Notes: a model not told the origin generated them from the letters alone. A DNA stretch of 64,000 bases from Oscillospiraceae bacterium (GCA_015066115.1 SVOZ01000004.1:62001-126000), one strand, 5' to 3'; counted from the first letter of the stretch, positions 15,826 through 23,928 are shown. Made by a program: numbers and translations.

Positions 15826-18087
15826 ATGAGAAACATTTTAAGCTTAAATAAAAACTGGCTCTTTACAAAAGAGGTTATGGATATTCCTGCCGCTCTGCCT
15901 GAAAATTGGGAGAGCGTAAATGTACCGCACTGCTGGAACGCAGTTGACGGTCAGGACGGCGGAAACGACTACTTTAGGGGCACCTGCCTTTATGCAAAAG
16001 AGATAAATAAGGCCGATCTTCCTAAAAGTGACCGCTATTTCCTTGAAATTCAGGGCGCAAACTCTTCCGCAAAGGTTTATTTAAACGGAAAAGAGATGAC
16101 CGAGCACCACGGCGGCTACTCCACATTCAGAGTTGACCTCACCGATGAGCTCAAAGAGAAAAACCTGCTTGTTATCTCGGTTGACAACTCGGCAAACGAG
16201 ACCGTTTATCCCCAGATGGCTGACTTTACCTTCTACGGCGGACTTTACCGAGATGTAAACCTTATCTGTGTAAATAATTCACACTTTGATTTGGAATATT
16301 ACGGCGCGCCCGGAATAAAGGTAACTCCCACAGTTATCGGCAAGGATGCAAGGGTTGAGGTTGAGGTTTTCGTAAAGGACAGAAAAGATGGCCAACAGGT
16401 AAGAATTACCCTTTTTGACAAAGAGGGCAAGGCTGTTTGCGCCTGCGAAACCACCGACACAAAGGCCGAGTTTACTATCGCCGACGTCATTCTCTGGAAC
16501 GGAAGAAAGAACCCCTATCTCTACACAGCAAAGGCTGAGCTTGTTGAGGGTGACGAGATTTTGGATAACGTTTCTGCAAGATTTGGCTGCCGCTTCTTTG
16601 AGATAGATGCCGAGAGAGGCTTTATCTTAAACGGCGAGGAATATGCCCTCAGAGGCGTTTCGCGCCATCAGGACAGATGGGGCGTTGGAAACGCGCTTAC
16701 CCATGAGCACCACGAGGAAGATATTGACCTTATCTGCGAGGTCGGCGCCACCACAATTCGTCTTGCGCACTATCAGCACGACCAGTATTTCTATGACCTC
16801 TGCGATGAGCGCGGACTTGTTATCTGGGCCGAAATCCCGTACATTTCAAAGCATATGCCCACCGGCCGCGAGAACACCATTTCTCAGATGAAGGAGCTCA
16901 TTTCCCAGAACTACAACCACCCTTCCATCGTTGTTTGGGGACTTTCAAATGAGATCGGCATTGGCGGCTCGGATGAGGACCTTTTAGAAAATCACCGCAT
17001 CTTAAACGACCTCTGTCACGAGATGGACAAAACAAGAAAGACCACCATTGCGGCAGTTTCAATGTGCAAGATGGACGACCCCTATCTTCAGATCCCCGAT
17101 GTTGTTTCCTATAACCACTATTTCGGCTGGTACGGCGGCGACACCTCTATGAACGGACCTTGGTTTGACAAGTTCCACAAGATGCACCCTGAGATTCCTA
17201 TCGGCTGCTCGGAGTACGGCTGCGAGGCGCTTAATTGGCACACCTCTGATCCCCGTCAGGGCGACTACACCGAGGAGTATCAGTCCTACTACCACGAGGA
17301 GCTTATAAAACAGCTCTTTACCCGCAAATATATGTGGGCAACTCACGTTTGGAATATGTTTGACTTTGGCGCAGACGCTCGTAACGAGGGCGGCGAGGAC
17401 GGACAGAACCACAAGGGACTTGTAACCTTTGACAGAAAGTATAAGAAGGACTCCTTCTATGCTTACAAGGCATGGCTTTCGGATGAGCCCTTTGTGCACA
17501 TCTGCTCAAAGAGATATGTTGATAGAGTAGAGGATGTAACCCGCGTAACTGTTTACTCAAATCAGAGCGAGGTCGAGCTCTTTGCAAACGGCGTTTCGGT
17601 CGGCAAGAAAGAGGCCGAGGACCACTTCTTCTATTTTGACGTTAAAAACGAGGGAGAAACCACCCTTACCGCCGTTTCAGGCGAGCTTAAGGACGAGAGC
17701 CATATCCGCAAGGTAGAGGAGTTTAACGAGGAATACCGCCTTAAAGAAAAGGGCGCTATCCTTAACTGGTTTGATATAAACGCTCCCGAGGGAAGACTCT
17801 CGCTTAACGACAAAATGAGCGACATCATCTCCACCTTCAGAGGCAAGCTTATATTTATGAAGCTTATTGGAAAGATGATGGGCGGCGGCAAAAAGGGAGA
17901 AAAGAAAAAGGCTGCAGGCTTTGAGGTTACTCCCGAAATGATGAGTATGATGGGCGGCTTTACAGCGCTCAGACTCTTTACCCTTATGGGCGGAATGATG
18001 GATGTTAAGTTTACAAAAGAGCAGCTTTTAGATATCAACAAGAAGCTTAACAAGATCAGAAAACCTAAAGAGAAAAAGGCTAAATAA
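15826..18087 (+). CDS. glycoside hydrolase family 2 enzyme (beta-galactosidase/beta-glucuronidase type)
   Basis: 753 residues, no signal peptide, so it acts on imported glycosides. An N-terminal jelly-roll (WNAVDGQDGGNDYFRGTC) and Ig-like domain precede the TIM barrel: RGVSRHQDRWGVG near 276, acid/base E376 in GLSNEIG, nucleophile E463 in CSEYGCEALNWH, and WNMFDFGADARNEGG near 509. The enzyme proper ends near residue 640. The last 100 residues are an unusual Met/Gly/Lys-rich tail (MMGGG near 684, MMSMMGG near 705, then a Lys-rich end). The substrate (galactoside, glucuronide or other) cannot be fixed. Confidence 0.9.
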   Translation: MRNILSLNKNWLFTKEVMDIPAALPENWESVNVPHCWNAVDGQDGGNDYFRGTCLYAKEINKADLPKSDRYFLEIQGANSSAKVYLNGKEMTEHHGGYSTFRVDLTDELKEKNLLVISVDNSANETVYPQMADFTFYGGLYRDVNLICVNNSHFDLEYYGAPGIKVTPTVIGKDARVEVEVFVKDRKDGQQVRITLFDKEGKAVCACETTDTKAEFTIADVILWNGRKNPYLYTAKAELVEGDEILDNVSARFGCRFFEIDAERGFILNGEEYALRGVSRHQDRWGVGNALTHEHHEEDIDLICEVGATTIRLAHYQHDQYFYDLCDERGLVIWAEIPYISKHMPTGRENTISQMKELISQNYNHPSIVVWGLSNEIGIGGSDEDLLENHRILNDLCHEMDKTRKTTIAAVSMCKMDDPYLQIPDVVSYNHYFGWYGGDTSMNGPWFDKFHKMHPEIPIGCSEYGCEALNWHTSDPRQGDYTEEYQSYYHEELIKQLFTRKYMWATHVWNMFDFGADARNEGGEDGQNHKGLVTFDRKYKKDSFYAYKAWLSDEPFVHICSKRYVDRVEDVTRVTVYSNQSEVELFANGVSVGKKEAEDHFFYFDVKNEGETTLTAVSGELKDESHIRKVEEFNEEYRLKEKGAILNWFDINAPEGRLSLNDKMSDIISTFRGKLIFMKLIGKMMGGGKKGEKKKAAGFEVTPEMMSMMGGFTALRLFTLMGGMMDVKFTKEQLLDINKKLNKIRKPKEKKAK

Positions 18088-18095
18088 TAAATAAG

Positions 18096-18119
18096 AAGAG
18101 CAGGCGTGAGCCTGCTCTT
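18096..18119 (+). terminator. terminator after GH2
   Basis: 10-bp stem AAGAGCAGGC / GCCTGCTCTT with GTGA loop and a following TTTT run. Confidence 0.9.
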
Positions 18120-18123
18120 TTTA

Positions 18124-18280
18124 GGTAATAGGTAAGAGTGAAGAAGTAAGGTGGTTTTTTGCTTCTGCAAAGCCCACCTTGTTTAGCCTCCCTTGCCGTA
18201 AAGGGTAGTCAAGCGTCGAGCGGTAGTGAATGACAGTCCGGTGGACTGTCAGAGCCGCAACGAGAACGGTCCCTACAATA
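18124..18280. repeat. repeat-rich spacer
   Basis: A GTAATAGGTAAGAGTGAAGAAG stretch like the arms at 25986 and 26213 opens the spacer. It is followed by an inverted repeat (AAGGTGG ... CCACCTT), a 9-bp palindrome (TGACAGTCC / GGACTGTCA at 18231-18251) and a REP-like tail ending in CCCTAC at 18271-18276. No gene is seen. Confidence 0.5.
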
Positions 18281-18301
18281 TGAAAAAACAATCCACATAA
18301 C

Positions 18302-18327
18302 AAAAGCCGCCAGATTGGGCGGCTTTT
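18302..18327 (-). terminator. terminator of the 4-Cys gene
   Basis: 10-bp stem AAAAGCCGCC / GGCGGCTTTT with a 6-nt loop, overlapping the stop codon of the minus-strand gene. Confidence 0.75.
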
Positions 18328-18526
18328 ACTTGTTATTATAGTGTCTGCAGTATTTTGGAATATCGCGGGCTGTGTGAATGCCTTGGTGCAAAACAAACTC
18401 CTCACAAACCTTATCGTTTGCAGAAACCCGACTGTTTTTAATGTCGCAAATAGCCGTTTGGTTGCGTTTATCATCTGAAAACCATTTGTAATATTTACAA
18501 TGCCAGCATTTTACCACATTTTCCAT
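18326..18526 (-). CDS. small four-cysteine protein
   Basis: 66 residues with pattern C-x2-C-x16-C-x13-C-x2-F, starting KCWHCKYYKWF. This spacing resembles small HiPIP-like or zinc-binding modules of anaerobes, but I cannot name a family. AAGGGG precedes the ATG. It is divergent from a small HTH repressor whose candidate operators overlap this gene's promoter, so it is probably the regulated partner. It could be part of a two-gene selfish or stress module; no toxin signature is seen. Confidence 0.6.
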   Translation of the reverse strand: MENVVKCWHCKYYKWFSDDKRNQTAICDIKNSRVSANDKVCEEFVLHQGIHTARDIPKYCRHYNNK

Positions 18527-18567
18527 AATATTTCCCCTTTTCGTCTTAACACAAAGAATTTACCTAT

Positions 18568-18597
18568 ACTATAACACCGCAAGGTGTTTTTTGTCAA
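18568..18597 (-). promoter_or_regulatory. promoter of the 4-Cys gene
   Basis: Minus-strand TTGACA (18592-18597), 18-nt spacer, TATAGT (18568-18573). The spacer is almost filled by a perfect inverted repeat. Confidence 0.7.
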
Positions 18598-18611
18598 CTC
18601 CAAATGGTGTT
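18573..18611. promoter_or_regulatory. paired candidate operators
   Basis: AACACC-GCAA-GGTGTT at 18573-18588 is a perfect 6-bp inverted repeat. AACTCC-AAAT-GGTGTT at 18596-18611 is a near copy with the same 4-nt centre. The copies are 23 bp apart, close to two helical turns. They cover the minus promoter spacer and lie just upstream of a plus-strand TATAAT at 18617-18622, fitting autoregulation by the adjacent HTH protein. Confidence 0.65.
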
Positions 18612-18654
18612 ATTAATATAATAAAGGTAAAGATAAAGAGAAGGCGGTGGATAA

Positions 18655-18858
18655 ATGGGAGTGTATAAACGAGTTCGTGATTTGCGCGAGGATAACGATA
18701 AAACTCAAAAGCAGATAGCCGAATATTTGAATATGCAACTAACCGTTTATCAAAGATATGAGCGCGGAGAAAGGGAACTGCCTCTTTGGGCGGCGATTAA
18801 GCTTGCAAAATTTTATAAAGTCACCCTTGATTATCTTGTAGAAAACGATGACAAATGA
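18655..18858 (+). CDS. XRE/Cro-type HTH repressor
   Basis: 67 residues forming a single HTH_3 domain: VRDLREDNDKTQKQIAEYL then TVYQRYERGERELPLWAAIKLAKFY. It probably binds the paired inverted repeats in the 130-bp divergent promoter region, repressing itself and the 4-Cys gene. AAGGCGGTGG precedes the ATG. The domain is of the stand-alone type common on phage and islet elements. Confidence 0.9.
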   Translation: MGVYKRVRDLREDNDKTQKQIAEYLNMQLTVYQRYERGERELPLWAAIKLAKFYKVTLDYLVENDDK

Positions 18859-18859
18859 G

Positions 18860-18891
18860 AAGGATTTGGAGTTTTTCCAGATCCTTTTTTT
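18860..18891 (+). terminator. terminator after the HTH gene
   Basis: 10-bp stem (AAGGATTTGG pairs with CCAGATCCTT, one G-T) followed by a T run. Confidence 0.85.
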
Positions 18892-19009
18892 GTAGGTGCG
18901 GGGCAAGTGTATAGCCTCGCCCTACAATACAAAAATAAACCTTGCAGGGAGTGCATTTATGTATTTTGTAAAAAGCATAAAAAACGGAACGGATAAATCC
19001 GTCCCCTAC
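18892..19009. repeat. cluster of REP-like elements
   Basis: A GTAGG...CCTAC palindromic unit lies at 18892-18924. A degraded forward unit begins GCAGGGAGTGCATTTATG near 18943. A nearly perfect reverse unit occupies 18986-19009 (stem GGAACGGAT / ATCCGTCCC, one mismatch, then CTAC). The last two form an outward-headed pair. No gene is seen between 18859 and 19129 apart from these and the promoter at 19059. Confidence 0.6.
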
Positions 19010-19058
19010 ATAATTATGTATCCTTATTTTTATCTATGCTTTTTGAACATGATTATTA

Positions 19059-19087
19059 TTGACAATAATGGACAAACTTGGTATCAT
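19059..19087 (+). promoter_or_regulatory. promoter of the sufC-sufB-like unit
   Basis: TTGACA (19059-19064), 17-nt spacer, TATCAT (19082-19087). Confidence 0.7.
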
Positions 19088-19129
19088 TAAATAGATAAAA
19101 TAAACCTTATTTTAGGGAGTGAAAATTTA

Positions 19130-19858
19130 GTGTTAGAGATGAAAAATATATCCTTTAAGGCCGATGACGGCAAGGATATAGTTAAAAATATAAACATCAC
19201 CGTTCCCGAGGGGCAGATAGTTGCTGTAACGGGACCAAACGGCGGCGGAAAAAGCACAGTTGCAAAGCTTTTTTCGGGCATTTATAAATCGTATGAGGGA
19301 CAGATACTTCTTGACGGCAAGGATATAACCGCCCTTGACATCACCGAGCGCGCAAATGAAGGTCTTGGCTATGGCTTTCAGCGCCCTGTAAGCTTTAAGG
19401 GCTTTCGAGTTCGCGATATTATAAATATTGCCGCAGGAAAAGAAATGTCAAATGATGAGCTTAAGGACATTATGGGAACTGTCGGCCTTTGTATGTACGA
19501 TTACATCGACAGAGAGCTTAACTCAAATCTTTCGGGCGGCGAGCAAAAGAGAATTGAAATCGCCACAGTTTTAGCCCGCAAGACTAAATACAACATCTTT
19601 GATGAGCCCGAGGCAGGAATTGATATCTGGAGCTTTAGAAGGCTTATCAGCGTTTTTGAGTCGCTTAGAAAAACCTCTTCGGCAGGCCAATTAATTATTT
19701 CGCACCAGCGTGGAATACTTGACATTGCCGATAAAATAATTGTGATAAGCGGCGGCGAGGTAACGGCGCAGGGCACTCCGTGCGAGATTTTGCCAAACCT
19801 TTTTGATGGCGAGAACTGCGGCGATTGCCCCGTAGGAAAGAGGTGCTCGGATGAATAA
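19130..19858 (+). CDS. sufC: SufC-like ATPase of a minimal Fe-S assembly system
   Basis: 242-residue ABC ATPase without membrane segments. Walker A is GPNGGGKST (35-43), with a Q-loop in GYGFQRPVSFKG, signature LSGGEQKR, Walker B NIFDEPEAGID and switch His in IISHQR. SufC proteins power Fe-S scaffold formation with SufB/SufD. The C-terminus adds a cysteine motif, C-x2-C-x5-C (CGDCPVGKRC), absent from E. coli-type SufC. GTG at 19130 is used, with AGGGAG 10 nt upstream. It overlaps the next gene by 8 nt. Confidence 0.88.
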   Translation: MLEMKNISFKADDGKDIVKNINITVPEGQIVAVTGPNGGGKSTVAKLFSGIYKSYEGQILLDGKDITALDITERANEGLGYGFQRPVSFKGFRVRDIINIAAGKEMSNDELKDIMGTVGLCMYDYIDRELNSNLSGGEQKRIEIATVLARKTKYNIFDEPEAGIDIWSFRRLISVFESLRKTSSAGQLIISHQRGILDIADKIIVISGGEVTAQGTPCEILPNLFDGENCGDCPVGKRCSDE

Positions 19859-20762
19859 TTTAACACAGGATCTGCTTTCGGTTATCGGCTGGAAGGATGA
19901 GGCTAAAAATGGAGCCTTCAGCTTACGAGAAAACGGCGCTTGTGCCGCTATTCAGTCCACCGAGAATATCAGAATTGACAGGCTCGAGGGCGGCAAGGGC
20001 ATTGAAATGCACATAAAGGAATTTACCCGCGGCGAGACCGCCTATATTCCTGCCTGCGTTACCAAAACAGGTGTTCACGATATTGTAACCAATGATTTTT
20101 ACATCGGTGAGGGCGCCGAGGTTACCATTATTGCAGGCTGCGGAGTTCACTCAGATGAGGGCGAGGCGCTTCACAACGGAATTCATCGCTTTTTCGTTGG
20201 TAAAAACGCAAAGGTGACCTATGTTGAAAAGCATATCGGCACCGGTAATTCTTCAGGCAAGAGAATTGACACCAAGAGTGAGTTTGTGCTTGCAGAGGGC
20301 GCGGTCGCCGTTATTGATTCTGAGCAGCTTGGCGGAGTTGACGATGCCTTTCGCGACACCAAGGCTACCTTGGAAAAGGATGCCGTTTTCACCGTTAAGG
20401 AAAGGCTTCTTACAAACGGCGACAACAGAGTTGACACCAACTTTGAGGTTTACCTAAACGGAGAAAATTCCAAGACCGATGTTGTCTCCCGCTCGGTTGC
20501 AAGGGGCAATTCGGTTCAGAGATACACCTCGAATATAATAGGAAACGCAGTTTGTACGGGACACACCGAGTGTGATGCAATCTTGGCCGAAAAGGGAAGC
20601 GTTGAGGCTGTTCCCGCGCTTGTTGCAAGATGTGCCGATGCCGAGCTTATTCATGAGGCGGCAATCGGAAAAATTGCAGGCGAGCAGCTTATGAAGCTCT
20701 GCACCCTTGGGCTTACTCGCCAAGAGGCCGAGCAAAAGATCATCGAAGGATTTTTAAAATAA
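19851..20762 (+). CDS. sufB: SufB/SufD-like scaffold protein
   Basis: 303 residues, shorter than classic SufB (about 470). It keeps the right-handed beta-helix core and the family's C-terminal block: GHTECDAILAEKGSV, then ELIHEAAIGKIAGEQLMKLCTLGL. It forms the Fe-S scaffold with the overlapping SufC-like gene. No sufD, sufS, sufU or iscU lies nearby, matching the two-gene minimal SUF (SMS) arrangement known in anaerobic Firmicutes and archaea. The first 35 residues are weakly conserved. Confidence 0.85.
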   Translation: MNNLTQDLLSVIGWKDEAKNGAFSLRENGACAAIQSTENIRIDRLEGGKGIEMHIKEFTRGETAYIPACVTKTGVHDIVTNDFYIGEGAEVTIIAGCGVHSDEGEALHNGIHRFFVGKNAKVTYVEKHIGTGNSSGKRIDTKSEFVLAEGAVAVIDSEQLGGVDDAFRDTKATLEKDAVFTVKERLLTNGDNRVDTNFEVYLNGENSKTDVVSRSVARGNSVQRYTSNIIGNAVCTGHTECDAILAEKGSVEAVPALVARCADAELIHEAAIGKIAGEQLMKLCTLGLTRQEAEQKIIEGFLK

Positions 20763-20764
20763 CA

Positions 20765-20797
20765 AAAAAGAGCTTTGCATGGCGCAAAGCTCTTTTT
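20765..20797. terminator. bidirectional terminator between sufB-like and LCP-like genes
   Basis: 14-bp stem AAAAAGAGCTTTGC / GCAAAGCTCTTTTT with a 5-nt loop, shared by convergent genes. Confidence 0.85.
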
Positions 20798-21686
20798 ATT
20801 TTGCATAGTGGCCTTTTATGAGGTCAAAGCTTTTTTGGTCCAAATGAAATTCGGTCTCCTCGTTTTTAAATTCTCCGTCAAGAGAGAGGGTAACGATTCC
20901 GTCGCCGCTTTCAAAAGGCAGGTAGGAAATAAGGGCGCGCCTGTTTTCCATGTCGGTAACCGAAATATTTGTGTCGCAGTTTGAAAGAATGTAACTTTCG
21001 GCCTCGGAGCTTAGAGTCAGCGAGAGCGCCTCGTGGTTTTGCCTTAGAAACTCGGTTATGGCGGCGGCGCTTTGATAAAGGGTTTGGGCGTTGCCCTTTT
21101 CCCAAACGGTGCAGGCGATAAAGTCGAGCAGCAAAATCCCGCTCATTGATTGCCGCCCTTTGTCTATTTTAATGTAAATATCGTTTTTTCTGTCGATCTG
21201 CGACAGGCTTTGAGGCACATCCATCACAACAGGGTCAAACAAATCAAAAAAAGAGAGCAGACTGTCGTTTGTAAAATTGATGTACCTTGAAATGTCGCAG
21301 GAAAAATAATCGTTTAGCGCCTGTGCTGCGCCTTTTGCGCCGCCCCTGTCAAAGCTTTCGTTTAATAAGATCTTTGGTTTCCCCTCGCTTGACAAAACCG
21401 TTTCTTTAAAAAGACGGCAGACCGAAATTCGCTTTTCATTTCCGTCAAAGCCGATTATGAAATAGGCATAGGGACTGCTGTTTTTTTCTTTTGAGAGGGT
21501 ACAAAGCAGGGAAAATCTGTCCTCGTCAGTCGGCGAGAATGGGAGAACGCCGGAAGACTCGGATGAACTTTTAACAGGGGCTTTAAAGCCGGGCATTTTT
21601 GTAAAAAGCAAAAGCCCGCCTATTGCCGTCATAATAATGGCGGTGTACAAAACGCTTTTTAAAAACAGCTTAGTTGAGCGCGAAAT
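20796..21686 (-). CDS. divergent LytR-CpsA-Psr (LCP)-like protein
   Basis: About 296 residues with an N-terminal membrane anchor (KLFLKSVLYTAIIMTAIGGLLLF). The extracytoplasmic part follows the LCP order: YFIIGFDGNEKRISVCRLFKET (where LCP has xxSIPRDT), GGAKGAAQALNDYFSCDIS, FDLFDPVVMDVP and the GRQSMSGILLLDFI block near 200. The usual Arg residues of the LCP catalytic pocket are not apparent, so activity in wall-polymer attachment is doubtful. No ATG fits; ATT at 21684-21686 lies 8 nt after AGGAGG and gives an ideal N-terminus. An alternative TTG at 21731 has no ribosome site. Confidence 0.6.
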   Translation of the reverse strand: MSRSTKLFLKSVLYTAIIMTAIGGLLLFTKMPGFKAPVKSSSESSGVLPFSPTDEDRFSLLCTLSKEKNSSPYAYFIIGFDGNEKRISVCRLFKETVLSSEGKPKILLNESFDRGGAKGAAQALNDYFSCDISRYINFTNDSLLSFFDLFDPVVMDVPQSLSQIDRKNDIYIKIDKGRQSMSGILLLDFIACTVWEKGNAQTLYQSAAAITEFLRQNHEALSLTLSSEAESYILSNCDTNISVTDMENRRALISYLPFESGDGIVTLSLDGEFKNEETEFHLDQKSFDLIKGHYAK

Positions 21687-21758
21687 TGCAAAAACCTCCT
21701 TTGCCTTAAAAGTCAAAAAGAGTATTGCCAAAAAGTTTTAAAATATTCGCAAAATGGC

Positions 21759-21787
21759 TTGAAAAAAGAGGCATCTGTGTATATAAT
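21759..21787 (+). promoter_or_regulatory. promoter of tcdA
   Basis: TTGAAA (21759-21764), 17-nt spacer, TATAAT (21782-21787). It lies in the frame upstream of tcdA, which argues against any start codon before about 21795. Confidence 0.7.
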
Positions 21788-21818
21788 GAAGGTGATTTTA
21801 AGGCTGTGGGGTGATGGC

Positions 21819-22511
21819 GTGCAGGAAATGTTTGAAAGAACGGCAAGACTAATCGGCACCGAGGCTGTTATTAGGCTTCAGAATGCTCACGTGGCGGTTT
21901 TCGGGCTCGGCGGGGTCGGCGGCGCGGTAGCAGAGGCGCTGTGCCGCGCAGGAGTTGGCGCTTTGTCGCTTTTTGACGGCGATAACATCGCCGAAAGCAA
22001 TTTAAACCGCCAGATCTTTGCCACGACCGACACTATTGGAATGAAAAAAGTTTATGCCGCAGAGAAAAGGCTTTGTAGCATAAACCCTGATATCAAACTC
22101 AACCTTTACGATGTTTTTTACACACCCGAAAACTCAAACGAGTTTGATTTTTCGCACTACGACTATATAGTTGACGCTGTTGATATGGTAACGGCAAAAA
22201 TAGAGCTTGTTTTAAGGGCAAATGAGGCAGGTGTGCCGATAATAAGCTCTATGGGAACGGGCAATAAAATGGATGCCACCGCCTTTGAGGTGAGCGATAT
22301 TTTTAAAACCTCGGTTTGTCCTCTTGCACGCGTTATGCGAAAGGAGATTAAGGATAGAGGCATTAAAAAGCTTAAGGTCGTCTATTCAAAAGAAGAGCCA
22401 AAGCTCCCCCTACAAACCGATGACAAGAGAACGCCTGCAAGCATCTCTTTTGTGCCCAATGCGGCGGGGCTTATCTTGGCAGGAGAGGTTGTAAAAGATA
22501 TTATTGACTAA
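21819..22511 (+). CDS. tcdA: tRNA threonylcarbamoyladenosine dehydratase
   Basis: About 230 residues, an E1/ThiF-like ATP-dependent enzyme that cyclises t6A37 of tRNAs. The nucleotide-binding loop is GLGGVGGAVAEALCRAG, followed by NLNRQIFAT, then DAVDMVTAKIEL, SSMGTGNKMD and VYSKEEP. The end SFVPNAAGLILAGEVVKDI is typical. The start is GTG at 21819 (GGGGTGA upstream) or ATG at 21828; the frame upstream contains the promoter. The MATE gene follows closely. Confidence 0.9.
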   Translation: MQEMFERTARLIGTEAVIRLQNAHVAVFGLGGVGGAVAEALCRAGVGALSLFDGDNIAESNLNRQIFATTDTIGMKKVYAAEKRLCSINPDIKLNLYDVFYTPENSNEFDFSHYDYIVDAVDMVTAKIELVLRANEAGVPIISSMGTGNKMDATAFEVSDIFKTSVCPLARVMRKEIKDRGIKKLKVVYSKEEPKLPLQTDDKRTPASISFVPNAAGLILAGEVVKDIID

Positions 22512-22528
22512 AAAGTCAGGTGATTTTT

Positions 22529-23890
22529 ATGAAAAAGAGAAGCTTTTTAGAGGCTAATATGCTTTCGGGCTCGATAGTAAAAAACCTTGTGATTTTTGCT
22601 CTTCCGCTTATGTTTACAAACCTTCTTCAGTCACTTTACAATATGGCTGACATGATCGTGCTCGGCCGCTTTGCAGGCAAAGAGGCGTTTGCGGCGGTTG
22701 GAGCCACGGGTTCTACATATAATCTTATTATTAACATTTTTCTCGGTGTGGCAACGGGAGCCGGCGTTTTGGTCGCTCAGCAGATGGGCGCGAGGGACAC
22801 CGAGAGACTAAACAAAACCATTCACACCTCGGCGGCGGTAAGCCTTATTTTAGGTGTTGTTGTGGGTGCTATAGGTCTTGCGTTTTCTCCGTTTATATTA
22901 AAGGCAATCGACACCCCTGAGGATATATTTGACGGCGCGGTTTTGTATCTTAGAATAATGTTTCTCGGAATCCCTGCCCAGATAGCCGCGGCATTTGGCG
23001 GAGCCATCTTGCGCTCGGCAGGAGATAGCCGCCACCCAATGTACTATCTTTCGGCGGCGGGTGTTTTAAATGTTATATTAAACATCTTTTTTGTGCTTGG
23101 GTTTAATATGAAGGTTGAGGGCGTTGCCTTAGCCACCATAATATCGCAATACCTTTCGGCGTTTCTTATGTGGCGCCATCTTTATAAAACCGGTGAGTGC
23201 TATTATTTCAGCATAAAAGAAACAAAAATTCACAAACAAGAATTATGGGATATGGTAAAGATAGGAATCCCTTCGGGATTGCAGATGTCTATGTTTTCCA
23301 TCTCAAACCTTATAATTCAGTCGGCAATTAATTCATTTGGAACAGACTATGTTGCCGCCAACACAACCTCGGGCAACGTTGAAAACCTTTGCCTCATAAC
23401 CCTTTCATCGCTGACCCAGGCAATTATGATATTTGCAGGTCAGAATTTCGGCGCCAAAAATATCAAAAGGCTTAAAGAGCTTCTTTTAAAGGGCATGGCG
23501 CTTACTTGTGTATGGGCGCTCTTTTTCGGATTTGTTTGTACCCTGCTTGGCAGACCGCTTATGCACATCTACACATCCGAGGAGCACATCATCGAGATAG
23601 GAATGCAAAGGCTCTCTATTATCTGTCCGCTTTATTTCCTTTGCGGACTTTATGAAAGCGCGCTCGGACTTGTACGCGGAATGGGATATTCGCTCACCCC
23701 GATGATTGCCGCAGTGCTTGGAATCTGCGCATTCAGAATAGTGTATATCTATTTTATTTTCCCCGTGTTCAAAAGCTACACATCGCTGCTGTTTACCTAT
23801 CCGATAAGCTGGTTTATAACATTTTTGTTTATGCTCGCTTTGTTTGTTATTTACTATAATAGGCACAAAAAACTTATTGAAAGCACCTAA
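22529..23890 (+). CDS. MATE-family efflux transporter
   Basis: 453 residues with twelve predicted membrane segments. The N-terminal ALPLMFTNLLQSLYNMADMIVLGRFAG and the middle LTQAIMIFAGQNFGAKN are typical of MATE (NorM/DinF) antiporters, which export drugs or metabolites using Na+ or H+. The ATG at 22529 follows AGGTGA; it is probably co-transcribed with tcdA, whose stop is 17 nt upstream. Confidence 0.92.
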   Translation: MKKRSFLEANMLSGSIVKNLVIFALPLMFTNLLQSLYNMADMIVLGRFAGKEAFAAVGATGSTYNLIINIFLGVATGAGVLVAQQMGARDTERLNKTIHTSAAVSLILGVVVGAIGLAFSPFILKAIDTPEDIFDGAVLYLRIMFLGIPAQIAAAFGGAILRSAGDSRHPMYYLSAAGVLNVILNIFFVLGFNMKVEGVALATIISQYLSAFLMWRHLYKTGECYYFSIKETKIHKQELWDMVKIGIPSGLQMSMFSISNLIIQSAINSFGTDYVAANTTSGNVENLCLITLSSLTQAIMIFAGQNFGAKNIKRLKELLLKGMALTCVWALFFGFVCTLLGRPLMHIYTSEEHIIEIGMQRLSIICPLYFLCGLYESALGLVRGMGYSLTPMIAAVLGICAFRIVYIYFIFPVFKSYTSLLFTYPISWFITFLFMLALFVIYYNRHKKLIEST

Positions 23891-23894
23891 CAAA

Positions 23895-23924
23895 AAGGCC
23901 GCCCGAAAAATTCGGGCGGCTTTT
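23895..23924. terminator. terminator between MATE and PlsC-like genes
   Basis: GC-rich stem (GCCGCCCGAA / TTCGGGCGGC) with flanking A and T runs, serving two convergent genes. Confidence 0.85.
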
Positions 23925-23928
23925 AGTA

